43,256 nucleotides of DNA, from assembly GCA_002689455.1 (NCBI GenBank), contig NZGE01000042.1, positions 1 to 43,256 on the forward strand, in the 5' to 3' direction. The notes beneath the pieces were generated by a model, which saw only the letters and a program-made list of their open reading frames with translations, was not told the DNA's origin and ran no database searches. Numbering within the stretch: the stretch's first letter is position 1; every line of letters begins with the position of its first letter. This DNA is from Magnetococcales bacterium. Lineage in GTDB: Bacteria; Pseudomonadota; Alphaproteobacteria; UBA2136. The position numbers were made by a program, and so were the translations under genes. Of the stretch, positions 36,164-43,256 are shown in pieces.

Positions 36164-37169
36164 CAGTACTTTTTCCTTTAAATACATAATAACAGTAAGC
36201 TGTATAAGCCAAAATAATTGGCAACATAATCACTGTACCAATCAACACAATACTTTGTGATGTTGAAACAGCCGCAGCTTCCCATAATGTGAATTTAAAC
36301 GGTACAATCCAAGGGTACAAGCTAATGCAAATACCAAGGTAGCCTAGCAAAAAGATAAGTGCTGTTAATAAAAACGGACGAATTTCACGTTTGTTATTAC
36401 CAAAGTCTTTCCACAGCATATAAAACGCAACCATTGTTAAGGCTGGAATAATAGCCAAGAAAAAGATGTTTGGAGTACTAAACCAAAGCGCCTTAATACG
36501 CGCATCAATAAATGGCATTGTAATGCTAATAACCACCATGGCTAAAATAACATAAGCGAAAACATAGCGCCCCATTTTACGTGCCCATTTTTGTGTAGCA
36601 CCTTCTGTTTTCATCACCAACCAAGCCGCCGCTAAAAGCGAGTAACCAGCAACAACACCTAAACCAGTGAGAACAGCAAAACCGTTCGCCCAGTCTAAAG
36701 CGCCACCAGAAAAACTACGGCCTGTTACTTCAAAGCCTTGAATAATGTTCCCTAAAATCATCCCTTGCATAAAGGCTGCAAGTAAGGACCCAGCATGGAA
36801 TGAAACGTCCCACATTTTGCGGTTCTTATCAGAAGCTTTAAAACGGAACTCAAAAGCAACCCCACGGAAAATAAGCCCAAACAACATCATAGTAGCTGGA
36901 ATATAAACCGCTGGTAACAAAATGCTATAAGCAACAGGGAATGCCACAAGCAAACCACCTGTTCCTAAAACAAGCCATGTTTCATTACCATCCCAAAATG
37001 GTGCGATAGAGTTCATCATTTCATTACGCGATTTATCGGACGGTGCGAATGGGAATAAAATGCCACATCCAAGGTCAAAACCATCTAGCAAAGCGTATAA
37101 AAATACAGCTGTCGCAATAAGACCACCCCAAATTAATGGCAGGTCAAGAAAGTTTGAAAAGTCGATCAT
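36147..37169 (-). CDS. cydB: Cytochrome bd-type quinol oxidase subunit II
   Basis: A 340-residue inner-membrane protein with about eight to nine helices. DLPLIWGGLIATAVFLYALLDGFDLGCGIL at the start and FWDGNETWLVLGTGGLLVAFP are diagnostic of CydB/CioB. It partners subunit I to oxidise quinol and reduce oxygen without pumping protons. It overlaps cydA by four bases (ATGA), the standard arrangement. The shape of subunit I suggests the cyanide-insensitive (Cio) branch. Confidence 0.95.
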   Translation of the reverse strand: MIDFSNFLDLPLIWGGLIATAVFLYALLDGFDLGCGILFPFAPSDKSRNEMMNSIAPFWDGNETWLVLGTGGLLVAFPVAYSILLPAVYIPATMMLFGLIFRGVAFEFRFKASDKNRKMWDVSFHAGSLLAAFMQGMILGNIIQGFEVTGRSFSGGALDWANGFAVLTGLGVVAGYSLLAAAWLVMKTEGATQKWARKMGRYVFAYVILAMVVISITMPFIDARIKALWFSTPNIFFLAIIPALTMVAFYMLWKDFGNNKREIRPFLLTALIFLLGYLGICISLYPWIVPFKFTLWEAAAVSTSQSIVLIGTVIMLPIILAYTAYCYYVFKGKSTDEPMY

Positions 37170-38563
37170 TTGCTTTCTCCTTCTGTTACAGCTTTCACCA
37201 TGGAAGATTCTAAGCCGTGATCATAGAATTTTTCTTTTTCTTTAAGAGAGTCTGGCCCTTTGCGCACAAGTTTCACCACATAGTGAATGCCCGCCCCAAA
37301 AATAAATACGTAAACAACAATGAAACCAATTAATGTCATCATCACTTGTTCAGCAATCACAGGGGAAATGCTATTTGCCGTTTTCATAACACCATAGACT
37401 GTATATGGTTGGCGACCAACCTCCGTTACAAACCAGCCTGCAAGCAACGCCAAGAAACCACTTGGAATCATGGCCACGCACCACATGTGGAAGCATTTAT
37501 TTTTAAACAAAGTTTTACGACCGTAAAGAAACGCAGCCATAATCCCTGTAAAGATCATTGCAACACCTAAGCCCACCATAATACGGAATGACCAGAAAAC
37601 AATAGCAACAGGTGGACGTTGATCTTCAGGTACATCTTTTAGGCCTGGAATCACACCAGAAGTACTACCCGTAAGAACCCAACTTGCACCACCTGGAATG
37701 GCAATGCCATAGTCTGTTGTTTCAGTTTCTTCGTTTGGCATACCAAATAAGTAAAGTGGTTTATTAGCACCTGTTTCCCAGTTGCCTTCCATAGCAGCCA
37801 CTTTTGTTGGTTGATATTCCATTGTATTCTCACCATGTGCGTGACCTATTAACAATTGAAGCGGTGCTGCAAATACAGCCATAAGCATAGCCATACCAAA
37901 CATTACTTTTGCATGTTTCAAGTGAATCCCTTTTATCATATAAAAAGCTGCTGTACCGCCCACAACAAACGCTGTTGTCAGGTAAGCTGCTAAAATCATA
38001 TGGAAGAATCGGTAGGGGAATGAAGGATTGAAAACAATTTCAAACCAACTTGTTGGATAAAACAACCCATCCGCGCGAATTTCAAATCCTTGCGGTGTTT
38101 GCATCCAGCTATTTGCTGATAAAATCCAAAATGCAGAAATAAGTGTACCTACAGCCACAATAACTGTTGAAGCAAAGTGCATTTTTTTACTTACACGGCC
38201 CCAACCAAAAAGCATAATACCTAAGAAGGATGCTTCAAGGAAAAAGGCTGTTAAGACTTCATAACCTAAAAGAGGGCCAATCACATTCCCGACTGTGTCA
38301 CTAAACAGTGACCAGTTAGTCCCAAACTGATAGGACATAACCACACCAGAAACAACGCCCATACCAAAGCATACGGCGAAAATTTTGGACCACATTCTAT
38401 AAACTTGTTCATAAACTTTATTACCTGTTCTAAGCCAGCGCCATTCCACAACAGCAAGCCAACTTGCTAAACCAATTGTGAAAGCTGGAAAGATAATATG
38501 AAACGAAACCACAAATGCAAATTGCACTCTGGCTAACAATACCGGATCTAATATATCAATCAT
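37166..38563 (-). CDS. cydA: Cytochrome bd-type quinol oxidase subunit I (short Q-loop, CioA-like)
   Basis: A 465-residue protein, clearly shorter than E. coli CydA (522) because the Q-loop between GENTMEYQPTKVAAMEG and FWSFRIMVG lacks the C-terminal insertion. This is the CioA-type layout. Heme ligands are expected at His in VVSFHIIFPAF, His in YRFFHMILAAYL and Met in FWSFRIMVG. GRQPYTVYGVMKT carries the quinol-oxidase signature, with Tyr replacing the usual Trp of GRQPW. The operon is cydA-cydB-small protein. No cydDC genes are nearby. Confidence 0.95.
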   Translation of the reverse strand: MIDILDPVLLARVQFAFVVSFHIIFPAFTIGLASWLAVVEWRWLRTGNKVYEQVYRMWSKIFAVCFGMGVVSGVVMSYQFGTNWSLFSDTVGNVIGPLLGYEVLTAFFLEASFLGIMLFGWGRVSKKMHFASTVIVAVGTLISAFWILSANSWMQTPQGFEIRADGLFYPTSWFEIVFNPSFPYRFFHMILAAYLTTAFVVGGTAAFYMIKGIHLKHAKVMFGMAMLMAVFAAPLQLLIGHAHGENTMEYQPTKVAAMEGNWETGANKPLYLFGMPNEETETTDYGIAIPGGASWVLTGSTSGVIPGLKDVPEDQRPPVAIVFWSFRIMVGLGVAMIFTGIMAAFLYGRKTLFKNKCFHMWCVAMIPSGFLALLAGWFVTEVGRQPYTVYGVMKTANSISPVIAEQVMMTLIGFIVVYVFIFGAGIHYVVKLVRKGPDSLKEKEKFYDHGLESSMVKAVTEGESK

Positions 38564-38664
38564 TTTCTTCTTCTTTAAATTTGTCGGACAAATACTAACA
38601 ATATTTTTATGGTTATTTTAACAAAAATGCAATAACTTTTCTATACAAAAGGAAATATAAAACA

Positions 38665-39171
38665 CTATAAGTCTAGTAAGCGTTTTCTGAATTTTGGTTC
38701 GGATGTGTTTTTATGCAACCATATCCCAAAAAACCAATACCCAAATTCAGGGTCACTTATCCGCCCTACTTCTTCATTATTATAATAAAAAACGGTTTGC
38801 TTATTACGATTGTAAACACCTGTAATCACATCACCTTTATGTACATTTGGAAACGTTTTCTCCATAAATTTGTGCCATGAATTTATGGTGTCATCATCAT
38901 TAAAACCCAGTTTTTTAATTTCTACCACAGAACGCTGTGAAATGGACGTTCCCTTTAAGCTTTTGTGATAGGTAAGCTTTAACGCAAAAGGTTTGTCCAT
39001 ACTCCATGCACCATCTTCTGTCAAAAGCTCGGCATCATAAACATCCCAAAACATAAAAGTATAAAGCGCTTTACCAACTGTTTTATAGTTTTCATAAGCT
39101 TGCGCATTTAAATTCACACACAAGAAAAGCGTGGCAAAAACACCTATGTAAAACTGTTTAAAATAACGCAT
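38665..39171 (-). CDS. Periplasmic chalcone isomerase-like domain protein
   Basis: A 168-residue exported protein. The signal peptide ends near NAQA25. The remainder matches the bacterial chalcone isomerase-like family (PF16036): VGKALYTFMFWDVYDAELLT near the start, FALKLTYHKSLKGTSISQRS in the middle, and YNNEEVGRISDPEFGYWFFGIWL near the end. Bacterial members lack known flavonoid activity and their function is unknown. It diverges from the frameshifted gene at 39234, leaving 62 bases between. Confidence 0.88.
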   Translation of the reverse strand: MRYFKQFYIGVFATLFLCVNLNAQAYENYKTVGKALYTFMFWDVYDAELLTEDGAWSMDKPFALKLTYHKSLKGTSISQRSVVEIKKLGFNDDDTINSWHKFMEKTFPNVHKGDVITGVYNRNKQTVFYYNNEEVGRISDPEFGYWFFGIWLHKNTSEPKFRKRLLDL

Positions 39172-39233
39172 TATATTTTTTTACCCTTTATAATTTGTTA
39201 CAATTCTAAGATACAAATAACAAAGGTCAAAAC

Positions 39234-39889
39234 ATGAAATTTATTTTAGGGTGCGCATTCTTAATTTTTTCAATGACCGCACAAGCAGAAGAAACACAAA
39301 CTTTAAGTCAAAGGTTCAATTTTTTTATAAAACACAAGACCTTGAAAGCATTCCCAAACTTGTTAAACAAATAAACCATGAAGAAATTTTAGCGGCTGCA
39401 CCTACGACGTGGATTGGCGTTTTACCGCAATTAGCCCTTTTAAGCCCAAAGGCTGCTCACATTATTTTTCACGATAAATATTCCATACAAACCCTTAAAG
39501 ACCTTGCATACATTGGCTTAAAATATTTTGATGCAGATTATTTAATCCCAGAAAATTTTACACCACAAATGCAACAAAATGAAATAACGTCTCTTATTCA
39601 CAATGAAGCATTCACCCCTGAAGAACTTGACATGCTGTGGGGTGCATTTATGATAACAGGCAACATTCGCTATGTTGATTCCATCATCAAAGCCACAGAA
39701 GATAAAAATCATATTTTAACAAAAGAAGCTGCACGCTATTCCTTACATGCAAATTTAAGTAAGCATGAAGCTGTACTTGAGCGCCTAAAACAACACCTTG
39801 ATCGTCAAAACCCAAATTATAGAAACGTTAAAGAAATATACGATAAATTTATGGCAGAAAATAAAGATAAAAGTGTTGATCCTTCATAA
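39234..39889 (+). pseudogene. Secreted protein gene split by a frameshift at a T7 run
   Basis: A clean signal peptide starts at ATG 39234, with AAAGG 6 bases upstream: MKFILGCAFLIFSMTAQA then EETQTLSQRF. That frame ends at TAA soon after. The long frame that continues to 39889 (KTQDLESIPKLVKQINHEE onward, about 190 residues, helical) is the -1 frame and has only a GTG start in meaningless sequence. The two join exactly at a run of seven T (39320-39326), read in the signal-peptide frame as A AAT TTT TTT, a T-TTT-TTT slippery heptamer. One extra T would give a single 218-residue secreted protein. So this is a recent 1-base loss, a sequencing error, or slippage-controlled expression. The mature domain is not one I recognise. 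Confidence 0.75.
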
Positions 39890-39951
39890 AACGCATGGTA
39901 TACAACCCCTGCAACACAACATCTTTTCACTCCCTTTTAAACGAGAAAAAC

Positions 39952-40485
39952 ATGACACAATGTTTATATGTAAATAAAAATGGTGATACAAAACGCTTAA
40001 CCATTGAATTTCAAGGTGAAAGCCGCTTTTTAAGTAATTTTTACCCCTGCAAGGTTACACTACCTGCTGAACCTGAACATGACCTTCCTGAAATGGAGTT
40101 TTCATCTATTGAAAATGCGTATGCAGCATGGAAAACAACCGGAGGTCAAATTCGTAAAATCATTCAAAGCCTCTCACCGAAAGAAGCAAAAGAATTAACC
40201 TACAGTAAAAACTTCCCGCTTCGACCTGACTTAAACGACGAAGATCGCCTTACGATTATGGAAATTTTGGTTAACCAAAAATACAGCGACAAAAACCCTG
40301 AATTAAAGCAACTCCTTTTAAGTACAGGTAACGCGACGATTATTGCAGGCAATGATTGGAATGACACTTTTTTTGGCTTCTGCCTTAAAAAGTCATTTGG
40401 CTTAAACCATCTGGGACGTTTAACAGCACAAAGGCGCGGCCAGTTACAAGCAGAACAAGTTGAGCCTGAACTAAGCTATACTTAA
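39952..40485 (+). CDS. NADAR-family protein (YbiA-like)
   Basis: A 177-residue protein. The ATG at 39952 is preferred to one at 39895, which has no ribosome site. The NADAR/YbiA fold is marked by SRFLSNFYPCKVTL, the MEFSSIENAYAAWKT helix that shapes the active site, KNFPLRPDLNDEDRLTIM, and a C-terminal WNDTFFGFCLKKSFGLNHLGR. YbiA-type enzymes cleave N-glycosidic bonds in phosphorylated riboflavin precursors; related NADAR domains act on ADP-ribose compounds. The exact substrate here cannot be told. It lies 62 bases after the frameshifted gene. Confidence 0.88.
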   Translation: MTQCLYVNKNGDTKRLTIEFQGESRFLSNFYPCKVTLPAEPEHDLPEMEFSSIENAYAAWKTTGGQIRKIIQSLSPKEAKELTYSKNFPLRPDLNDEDRLTIMEILVNQKYSDKNPELKQLLLSTGNATIIAGNDWNDTFFGFCLKKSFGLNHLGRLTAQRRGQLQAEQVEPELSYT

Positions 40486-40491
40486 ATCGAA

Positions 40492-40522
40492 AACAAAAGC
40501 CACCGTCAAGGTGGCTTTTGTT
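40492..40522. terminator. Bidirectional terminator
   Basis: AACAAAAGCCACC and GGTGGCTTTTGTT form a 13-bp stem with loop GTCAA. It sits between the convergent NADAR gene and the metal-transport gene. Confidence 0.88.
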
Positions 40523-40536
40523 ATATTCACTTCAAG

Positions 40537-40941
40537 TCAATAAAATATATGAACCGCAATAAATGCAAAAAAGAATCCTGTTAAATAAATCAAAACAGAA
40601 AGGACATAAATCACAGAACTTATTTTTCGCATACGATTGCATGCATCGGCTTGATGTTTATCGGCAGGGCAAGGCAAATACTTCGCTTTATGCTTAAAGT
40701 AACCTGCAACCAACAACATAAAACCCGCCACACCAAAGGTCCACGCTTTATATTTTGACAAAGCAACCAACCAAGGTACTGTTGAAACCAGGCCAGCCAA
40801 AGCCGCCCCCGCCCCAAGCGTTACCAATAAGGCAGGTAGCGCACAGCAAAGCAATGTACCAGTAGATGTAAATAAGCTTAATGCTGTCATATACTTGGAC
40901 TGTTTAAAGCCTTTATCTATTTCATGAGGCATCTTTTTCAA
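40537..40941 (-). CDS. MerT-like heavy-metal transport membrane protein
   Basis: A 134-residue protein with three to four membrane helices. The first holds a vicinal cysteine pair in STGTLLCCALPALLVTLGAG, and the cytoplasmic-side loop holds LPCPADKHQADAC, as in MerT, which moves mercuric ion inward from MerP. The ATG overlaps the end of the upstream HMA gene by 20 bases, so the two are coupled. It is the last gene of the metal cluster. Hg(II) import is the known MerT role; with no MerA in the window, copper or another thiophilic metal is possible. Confidence 0.8.
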   Translation of the reverse strand: MKKMPHEIDKGFKQSKYMTALSLFTSTGTLLCCALPALLVTLGAGAALAGLVSTVPWLVALSKYKAWTFGVAGFMLLVAGYFKHKAKYLPCPADKHQADACNRMRKISSVIYVLSVLIYLTGFFFAFIAVHIFY

Positions 40942-41275
40942 TCCCTTCTACATTGTAGCCAGAGTCAACAATAAGTGAAATAAGCTTATCGTGTGCCATA
41001 CTTCCACCTTCTTTAAAGTGCACACGCACCAAACCATTGTCTAGATCCACTTCAATATTTTTTACAGATTCTTGCTTGCTAAAAACTTTCTCTAAAGCAC
41101 GGGCGCAAAAGTCGCACACCAAACCTGTTACATGAACATTTACATCACCCGAATACATTTGCTCGGCATTACTTTCAACCACACTGTATCCTTCTGCATG
41201 TTTATGGTCTTCGTTTGCGTAAGCAACATTCACCATCAAAATAGCTGTTAAAATAGTTGTATATAATTTTTTCAT
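40922..41275 (-). CDS. Periplasmic heavy-metal-associated (MerP-like) protein
   Basis: A 117-residue protein starting at the ATG at 41275, which has AAGGAG upstream. A signal peptide (MKKLYTTILTAILMVNVAYA) leads to a His-containing linker and one HMA domain (about 42-113). The metal site is GLVCDFCARALEK, a CXXC in the usual loop; the second half has VDLDNGLVRVHF. It should bind a soft metal ion in the periplasm and hand it to the MerT-like protein encoded next. It begins 11 bases after the broken gene. Confidence 0.85.
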   Translation of the reverse strand: MKKLYTTILTAILMVNVAYANEDHKHAEGYSVVESNAEQMYSGDVNVHVTGLVCDFCARALEKVFSKQESVKNIEVDLDNGLVRVHFKEGGSMAHDKLISLIVDSGYNVEGIEKDAS

Positions 41276-41286
41276 TTTCTTTCTCC

Positions 41287-41925
41287 TTAAAATCTCATAA
41301 CCCAATTTAATAAAACATCACCTTTGGTGTTGGCACCCACTTCAACCAAGTTCACACCCTTAAATAAGCGTATCAGCGGCGTAATTTCTACGGTGTCTGT
41401 TTTTTTAGGATTGTGGTCCACTTGAAGCATCAACCATGTATGTAAGTCGCCATAGTCGCCAATATAAGGCGCTAGACCCACACGGGCTTTTTGCATGAAG
41501 AACTTGTCAATATCGCCTGCGTAGGTTAAACGCCCTTCGTAAGATGTGAAAAAGCGTCTATCCTCCCAGTCGGCCGCTATGGCTGTAAACCCAGCAACCT
41601 CCTGATGTGAACCGTGTTTACTTTCATCACCCATAGCAACACCAACGGCATTTTTAAAATATACGTTCGCTTGCGAGTTTTTCTTATTTCAACGTTTGAG
41701 TAATTTATTCACTTGAACACCGTGAAAAGACCATTCGTCTTCACGCCAATATTCATCTTTGTAACCTACAGAGTATGTAAATGTAGGTGAGTAATGCACA
41801 TGCACAGCATTTTTATCGGCATCATTCATCAACATTGTTGTCCACCCTGTAGGGTATGAAACAGGCCTTGCTTCTGCCACCATTGGCAAAATAAGCAAAG
41901 TACCTATAAGTATTTTTTGAAACAT
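41287..41925 (-). pseudogene. Exported metal-cluster protein interrupted by one in-frame TGA
   Basis: The reading frame from ATG 41925 to the TAA at 41287 is open for 212 residues except for a single TGA at 41691-41689. Before it: a signal peptide (MFQKILIGTLLILPMVAEA) and VHYSPTFTYSVGYKDEYW, ending in NKLLKR. After it: NKKNSQANVYFKNAVGVA and YIGDYGDLHTWLMLQVDH, ending in GDVLLNWVMRF, a beta-strand-rich pattern like a small outer-membrane barrel. In homologues I recall, this position carries Trp (KRWN), so TGG to TGA is the simplest change. Either the gene is dead or TGA is read through. The neighbours are intact. Function is unknown; a metal-related role follows only from position. Confidence 0.75.
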
Positions 41926-41976
41926 ATTATTCCTTTCATTAAATGATTAAACATACGCGTTAACGTATTTAAAAAA

Positions 41977-42339
41977 TTAAGAAAGAATAAACTTCGGAGG
42001 AGGAGAATCCATTATTTGAATTTGTGATAAGGCATGTTGTGCCATGTCATTTTCATAAACAAACTTCACGGATGCGTGTTGTTCTATAGCTGGTAATTCT
42101 AGATAAACCAAGTGACACATAGCACAGTGCTGACAAACTTTTGAATCTTGTTGATTTTGACCTTTAACATCTGTTTTTTGAGTATGGCAGTCCATCATCT
42201 GCATAGACGAAGAAGCTTGCACACTTTCAATTTTGGGTGCTTGCATATTCATCATAGGGCATGTAGCCGCCATCACAAACTGAACCCCTATAAAAGGTGT
42301 TAATAAAAACAACACAAATGCCAATTTCAATTTGTTCAT
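41977..42339 (-). CDS. Small exported Cys/Met/His-rich protein, likely metal-binding
   Basis: A 120-residue protein from the ATG at 42339. The signal peptide MNKLKLAFVLFLLTPFIGVQ ends near MAA. The mature part has clustered soft-metal ligands: CPMMNMQ, SSSMQMMDCHTQ and VCQHCAMCHLVYLEL. This pattern suits copper or mercury binding and recalls short periplasmic metal-resistance proteins such as DUF2946, but I cannot assign a family. It is the first gene of the metal cluster. A longer start at 42369 is possible but adds a poor N-terminus. Expression may be leaderless; see the promoter entry. Confidence 0.7.
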   Translation of the reverse strand: MNKLKLAFVLFLLTPFIGVQFVMAATCPMMNMQAPKIESVQASSSMQMMDCHTQKTDVKGQNQQDSKVCQHCAMCHLVYLELPAIEQHASVKFVYENDMAQHALSQIQIMDSPPPKFILS

Positions 42340-42345
42340 ATATCT

Positions 42346-42374
42346 ATTATAGGAAACTTTTATATACATTTAAA
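42346..42374 (-). promoter_or_regulatory. Candidate promoter of the metal cluster
   Basis: On the minus strand there is -35 TTTAAA (42374-42369), a 17-base spacer and a perfect -10 TATAAT (42351-42346). The -10 ends 6 bases before the ATG at 42339, so the transcript would begin at or next to the start codon, and no Shine-Dalgarno sequence lies in between. Confidence 0.5.
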
Positions 42375-42400
42375 GAAAAACCCTCAAAAAGAGGGTTTAT
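42375..42400 (-). terminator. Terminator after the RdgB-like gene
   Basis: AAACCCTC and GAGGGTTT form a stem with loop AAAAA, with a T run on the minus strand. It separates the pyrophosphatase gene from the metal cluster. Confidence 0.85.
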
Positions 42401-42401
42401 A

Positions 42402-42992
42402 TTATTCGTTTAAAAGATGCTCACGCAGTTTTTTCCAGCGGCTAGATTCACTTTGCTCGCGAGATACTCTGTAGGTTTGAAACTCACCATCTGTCATTTC
42501 AGACATAACCTTATCAAACCCGTCAGGTATAAAAACCTGCCAAGCCTCCCCCCATTGTTTTGGGTGTGGCTGACCCACTTCACTTGAAAAAATGCCGTAG
42601 TTAGATTCTTCAAAAAGATGAGACTCACCATTTGCATCCACATAGCAAAGTGTACCTTTAAAAAAGCATTTTCGGTTTTCAACACCTTGCATCAGTTTAA
42701 CAAAGCCTTCAACACCTAGCATATCCCAAATAGGCTTACTATAAGCACCAGGGAAATCATTTAACCCACACAGGTGGTAACCGCCATCTTCTACAATAAG
42801 TGGCTTTTTCAAAATGTCCCATGCTTGCTTTGCTTTTGACAGCGCCACCACTGCAACATCGTTGTGTTGCGGTTCAATAATGCCGTGTTCCTCAGGGTTT
42901 ACCATTTGAATATCAAGGTTTAAATCGGCTAACGCTGTTTGAATGGAAAGGCGTTTGCCTTCATTGCCTGTTACCGCGTAAATTTTTCGCAT
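42402..42992 (-). CDS. RdgB/HAM1-like non-canonical purine NTP pyrophosphatase
   Basis: A 196-residue protein with the Ham1 layout: MRKIYAVTGNEGKRLSIQTAL at the start (phosphate-binding loop, TGNxGK), then VEDGGYHLCGLNDFPGAYSK, matching the VEDSG...PG.YS active-site stretch with Gly in place of Ser. ESSRWKKLREHL closes it. The family hydrolyses dITP, ITP and XTP to keep them out of nucleic acids. It is more divergent than typical RdgB, for instance lacking the usual SHR motif near the end, so the substrate may differ. AAGGAA precedes the ATG. Confidence 0.8.
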   Translation of the reverse strand: MRKIYAVTGNEGKRLSIQTALADLNLDIQMVNPEEHGIIEPQHNDVAVVALSKAKQAWDILKKPLIVEDGGYHLCGLNDFPGAYSKPIWDMLGVEGFVKLMQGVENRKCFFKGTLCYVDANGESHLFEESNYGIFSSEVGQPHPKQWGEAWQVFIPDGFDKVMSEMTDGEFQTYRVSREQSESSRWKKLREHLLNE

Positions 42993-43066
42993 ATAAAAGT
43001 TCCTTAAGATATAAGACTTTGTACACCGTATAAAATTTTCAAATGCAATTCAAGATAATAAAAAAA

Positions 43067-43256
43067 TCAACGTATCTTTTTGTTTAACTTATTGTCCATA
43101 AACAACCCCAAAGCTACCGTAAAGCCCAATGTAAACGCCAGCAAAAGCGCAAGCCATACGGGCACGTTTTCAAAAACCTGTGCGGCAATGTTTATAGATA
43201 TTTTATGTGTATTTTGAAAAATAAAGAAGCCACCAGCAGCCAAGACAATAAAGAAA
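43067..43256 (-). CDS. LapA-domain (DUF1049) membrane protein, C-terminal part only
   Basis: The window ends inside this gene, so the N-terminus is missing. About 63 residues are visible up to the TGA at 43067. They contain the end of a first membrane helix followed by FQNTHKISINIAAQVFENVP, then a second helix VWLALLLAFTLGFTVALGLF and a short basic tail. The FxxQNxxxV/I...P...F.LG pattern is that of LapA, an inner-membrane protein that in E. coli works with LapB in lipopolysaccharide assembly. Only the domain is certain. Confidence 0.75.
   Translation of the reverse strand, partial: FFIVLAAGGFFIFQNTHKISINIAAQVFENVPVWLALLLAFTLGFTVALGLFMDNKLNKKIR

Noticed and set aside
41689-41691. TGA read as Trp genome-wide, or as selenocysteine
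   Set aside because: Other genes here end in TGA at sensible family lengths (for example the lipoprotein at 14743) and use TGG for Trp; no selenoprotein family or clear insertion hairpin was seen.

Overview
The window is a stretch of an AT-rich Gram-negative chromosome, most likely from a proteobacterium. The signs are outer-membrane lipoproteins, DsbB, E. coli-type SerA, MerT/MerP-like proteins, PepN, a CioAB-type cytochrome bd and LapA. An alphaproteobacterium is possible, but no rRNA or other decisive marker is present. Genes are densely packed, many overlap by 1-20 bases, and rho-independent terminators are easy to see. I found no phage, transposon or CRISPR array.

Layout. (1) 44-12125, minus strand: one apparent operon for three very large, repeat-built secreted proteins (about 1325, 1635 and 846 residues) followed by a small pilin-like membrane protein. 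The large proteins combine YadA-like head repeats with repeated DVSG...GDGSGLTG modules. The second and third end in a peptidase S74 intramolecular chaperone; the first does not, and instead carries six CX14C repeats. This is the most unusual locus and a candidate surface fibre system. (2) 12341-21602: tRNA-Leu(CAA), a TetR regulator, Hsp33 lacking three of its four redox cysteines, a lipoprotein, an SPFH protein, dut, dsbB, an unknown gene, an RsmB-like methyltransferase, a chemoreceptor with duplicated PAS domains, and a SlyD-like isomerase. (3) 21795-30384: pepN, an unrecognised HEXXH protein, a complete serine pathway serB-serA-serC, two tandem YgjV-family membrane proteins and tRNA-Ser(GGA). 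(4) 30386-39171: extradiol dioxygenase, PQQ-type sugar dehydrogenase, DUF423, acetyl-CoA synthetase, PhnA, MAPEG, a cydA-cydB-DUF2474 operon and a chalcone-isomerase-like protein. (5) 39234-43256: a secreted protein split by a T7 frameshift site, a NADAR (YbiA-like) protein, a four-gene heavy-metal cluster in which one gene has an in-frame TGA, an RdgB-like pyrophosphatase and the tail of lapA.

How they fit together. The serine genes convert 3-phosphoglycerate to serine. CydAB supports quinol oxidation, probably at low oxygen or under stress. DsbB reoxidises DsbA, which would be needed for the disulfides of the cysteine-rich fibre protein, though that link is only inferred. The metal cluster pairs a MerP-like binding protein with a MerT-like importer but has no MerA or MerR in view. 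Two damaged or recoded genes lie within about 2.5 kb of each other near the right end.
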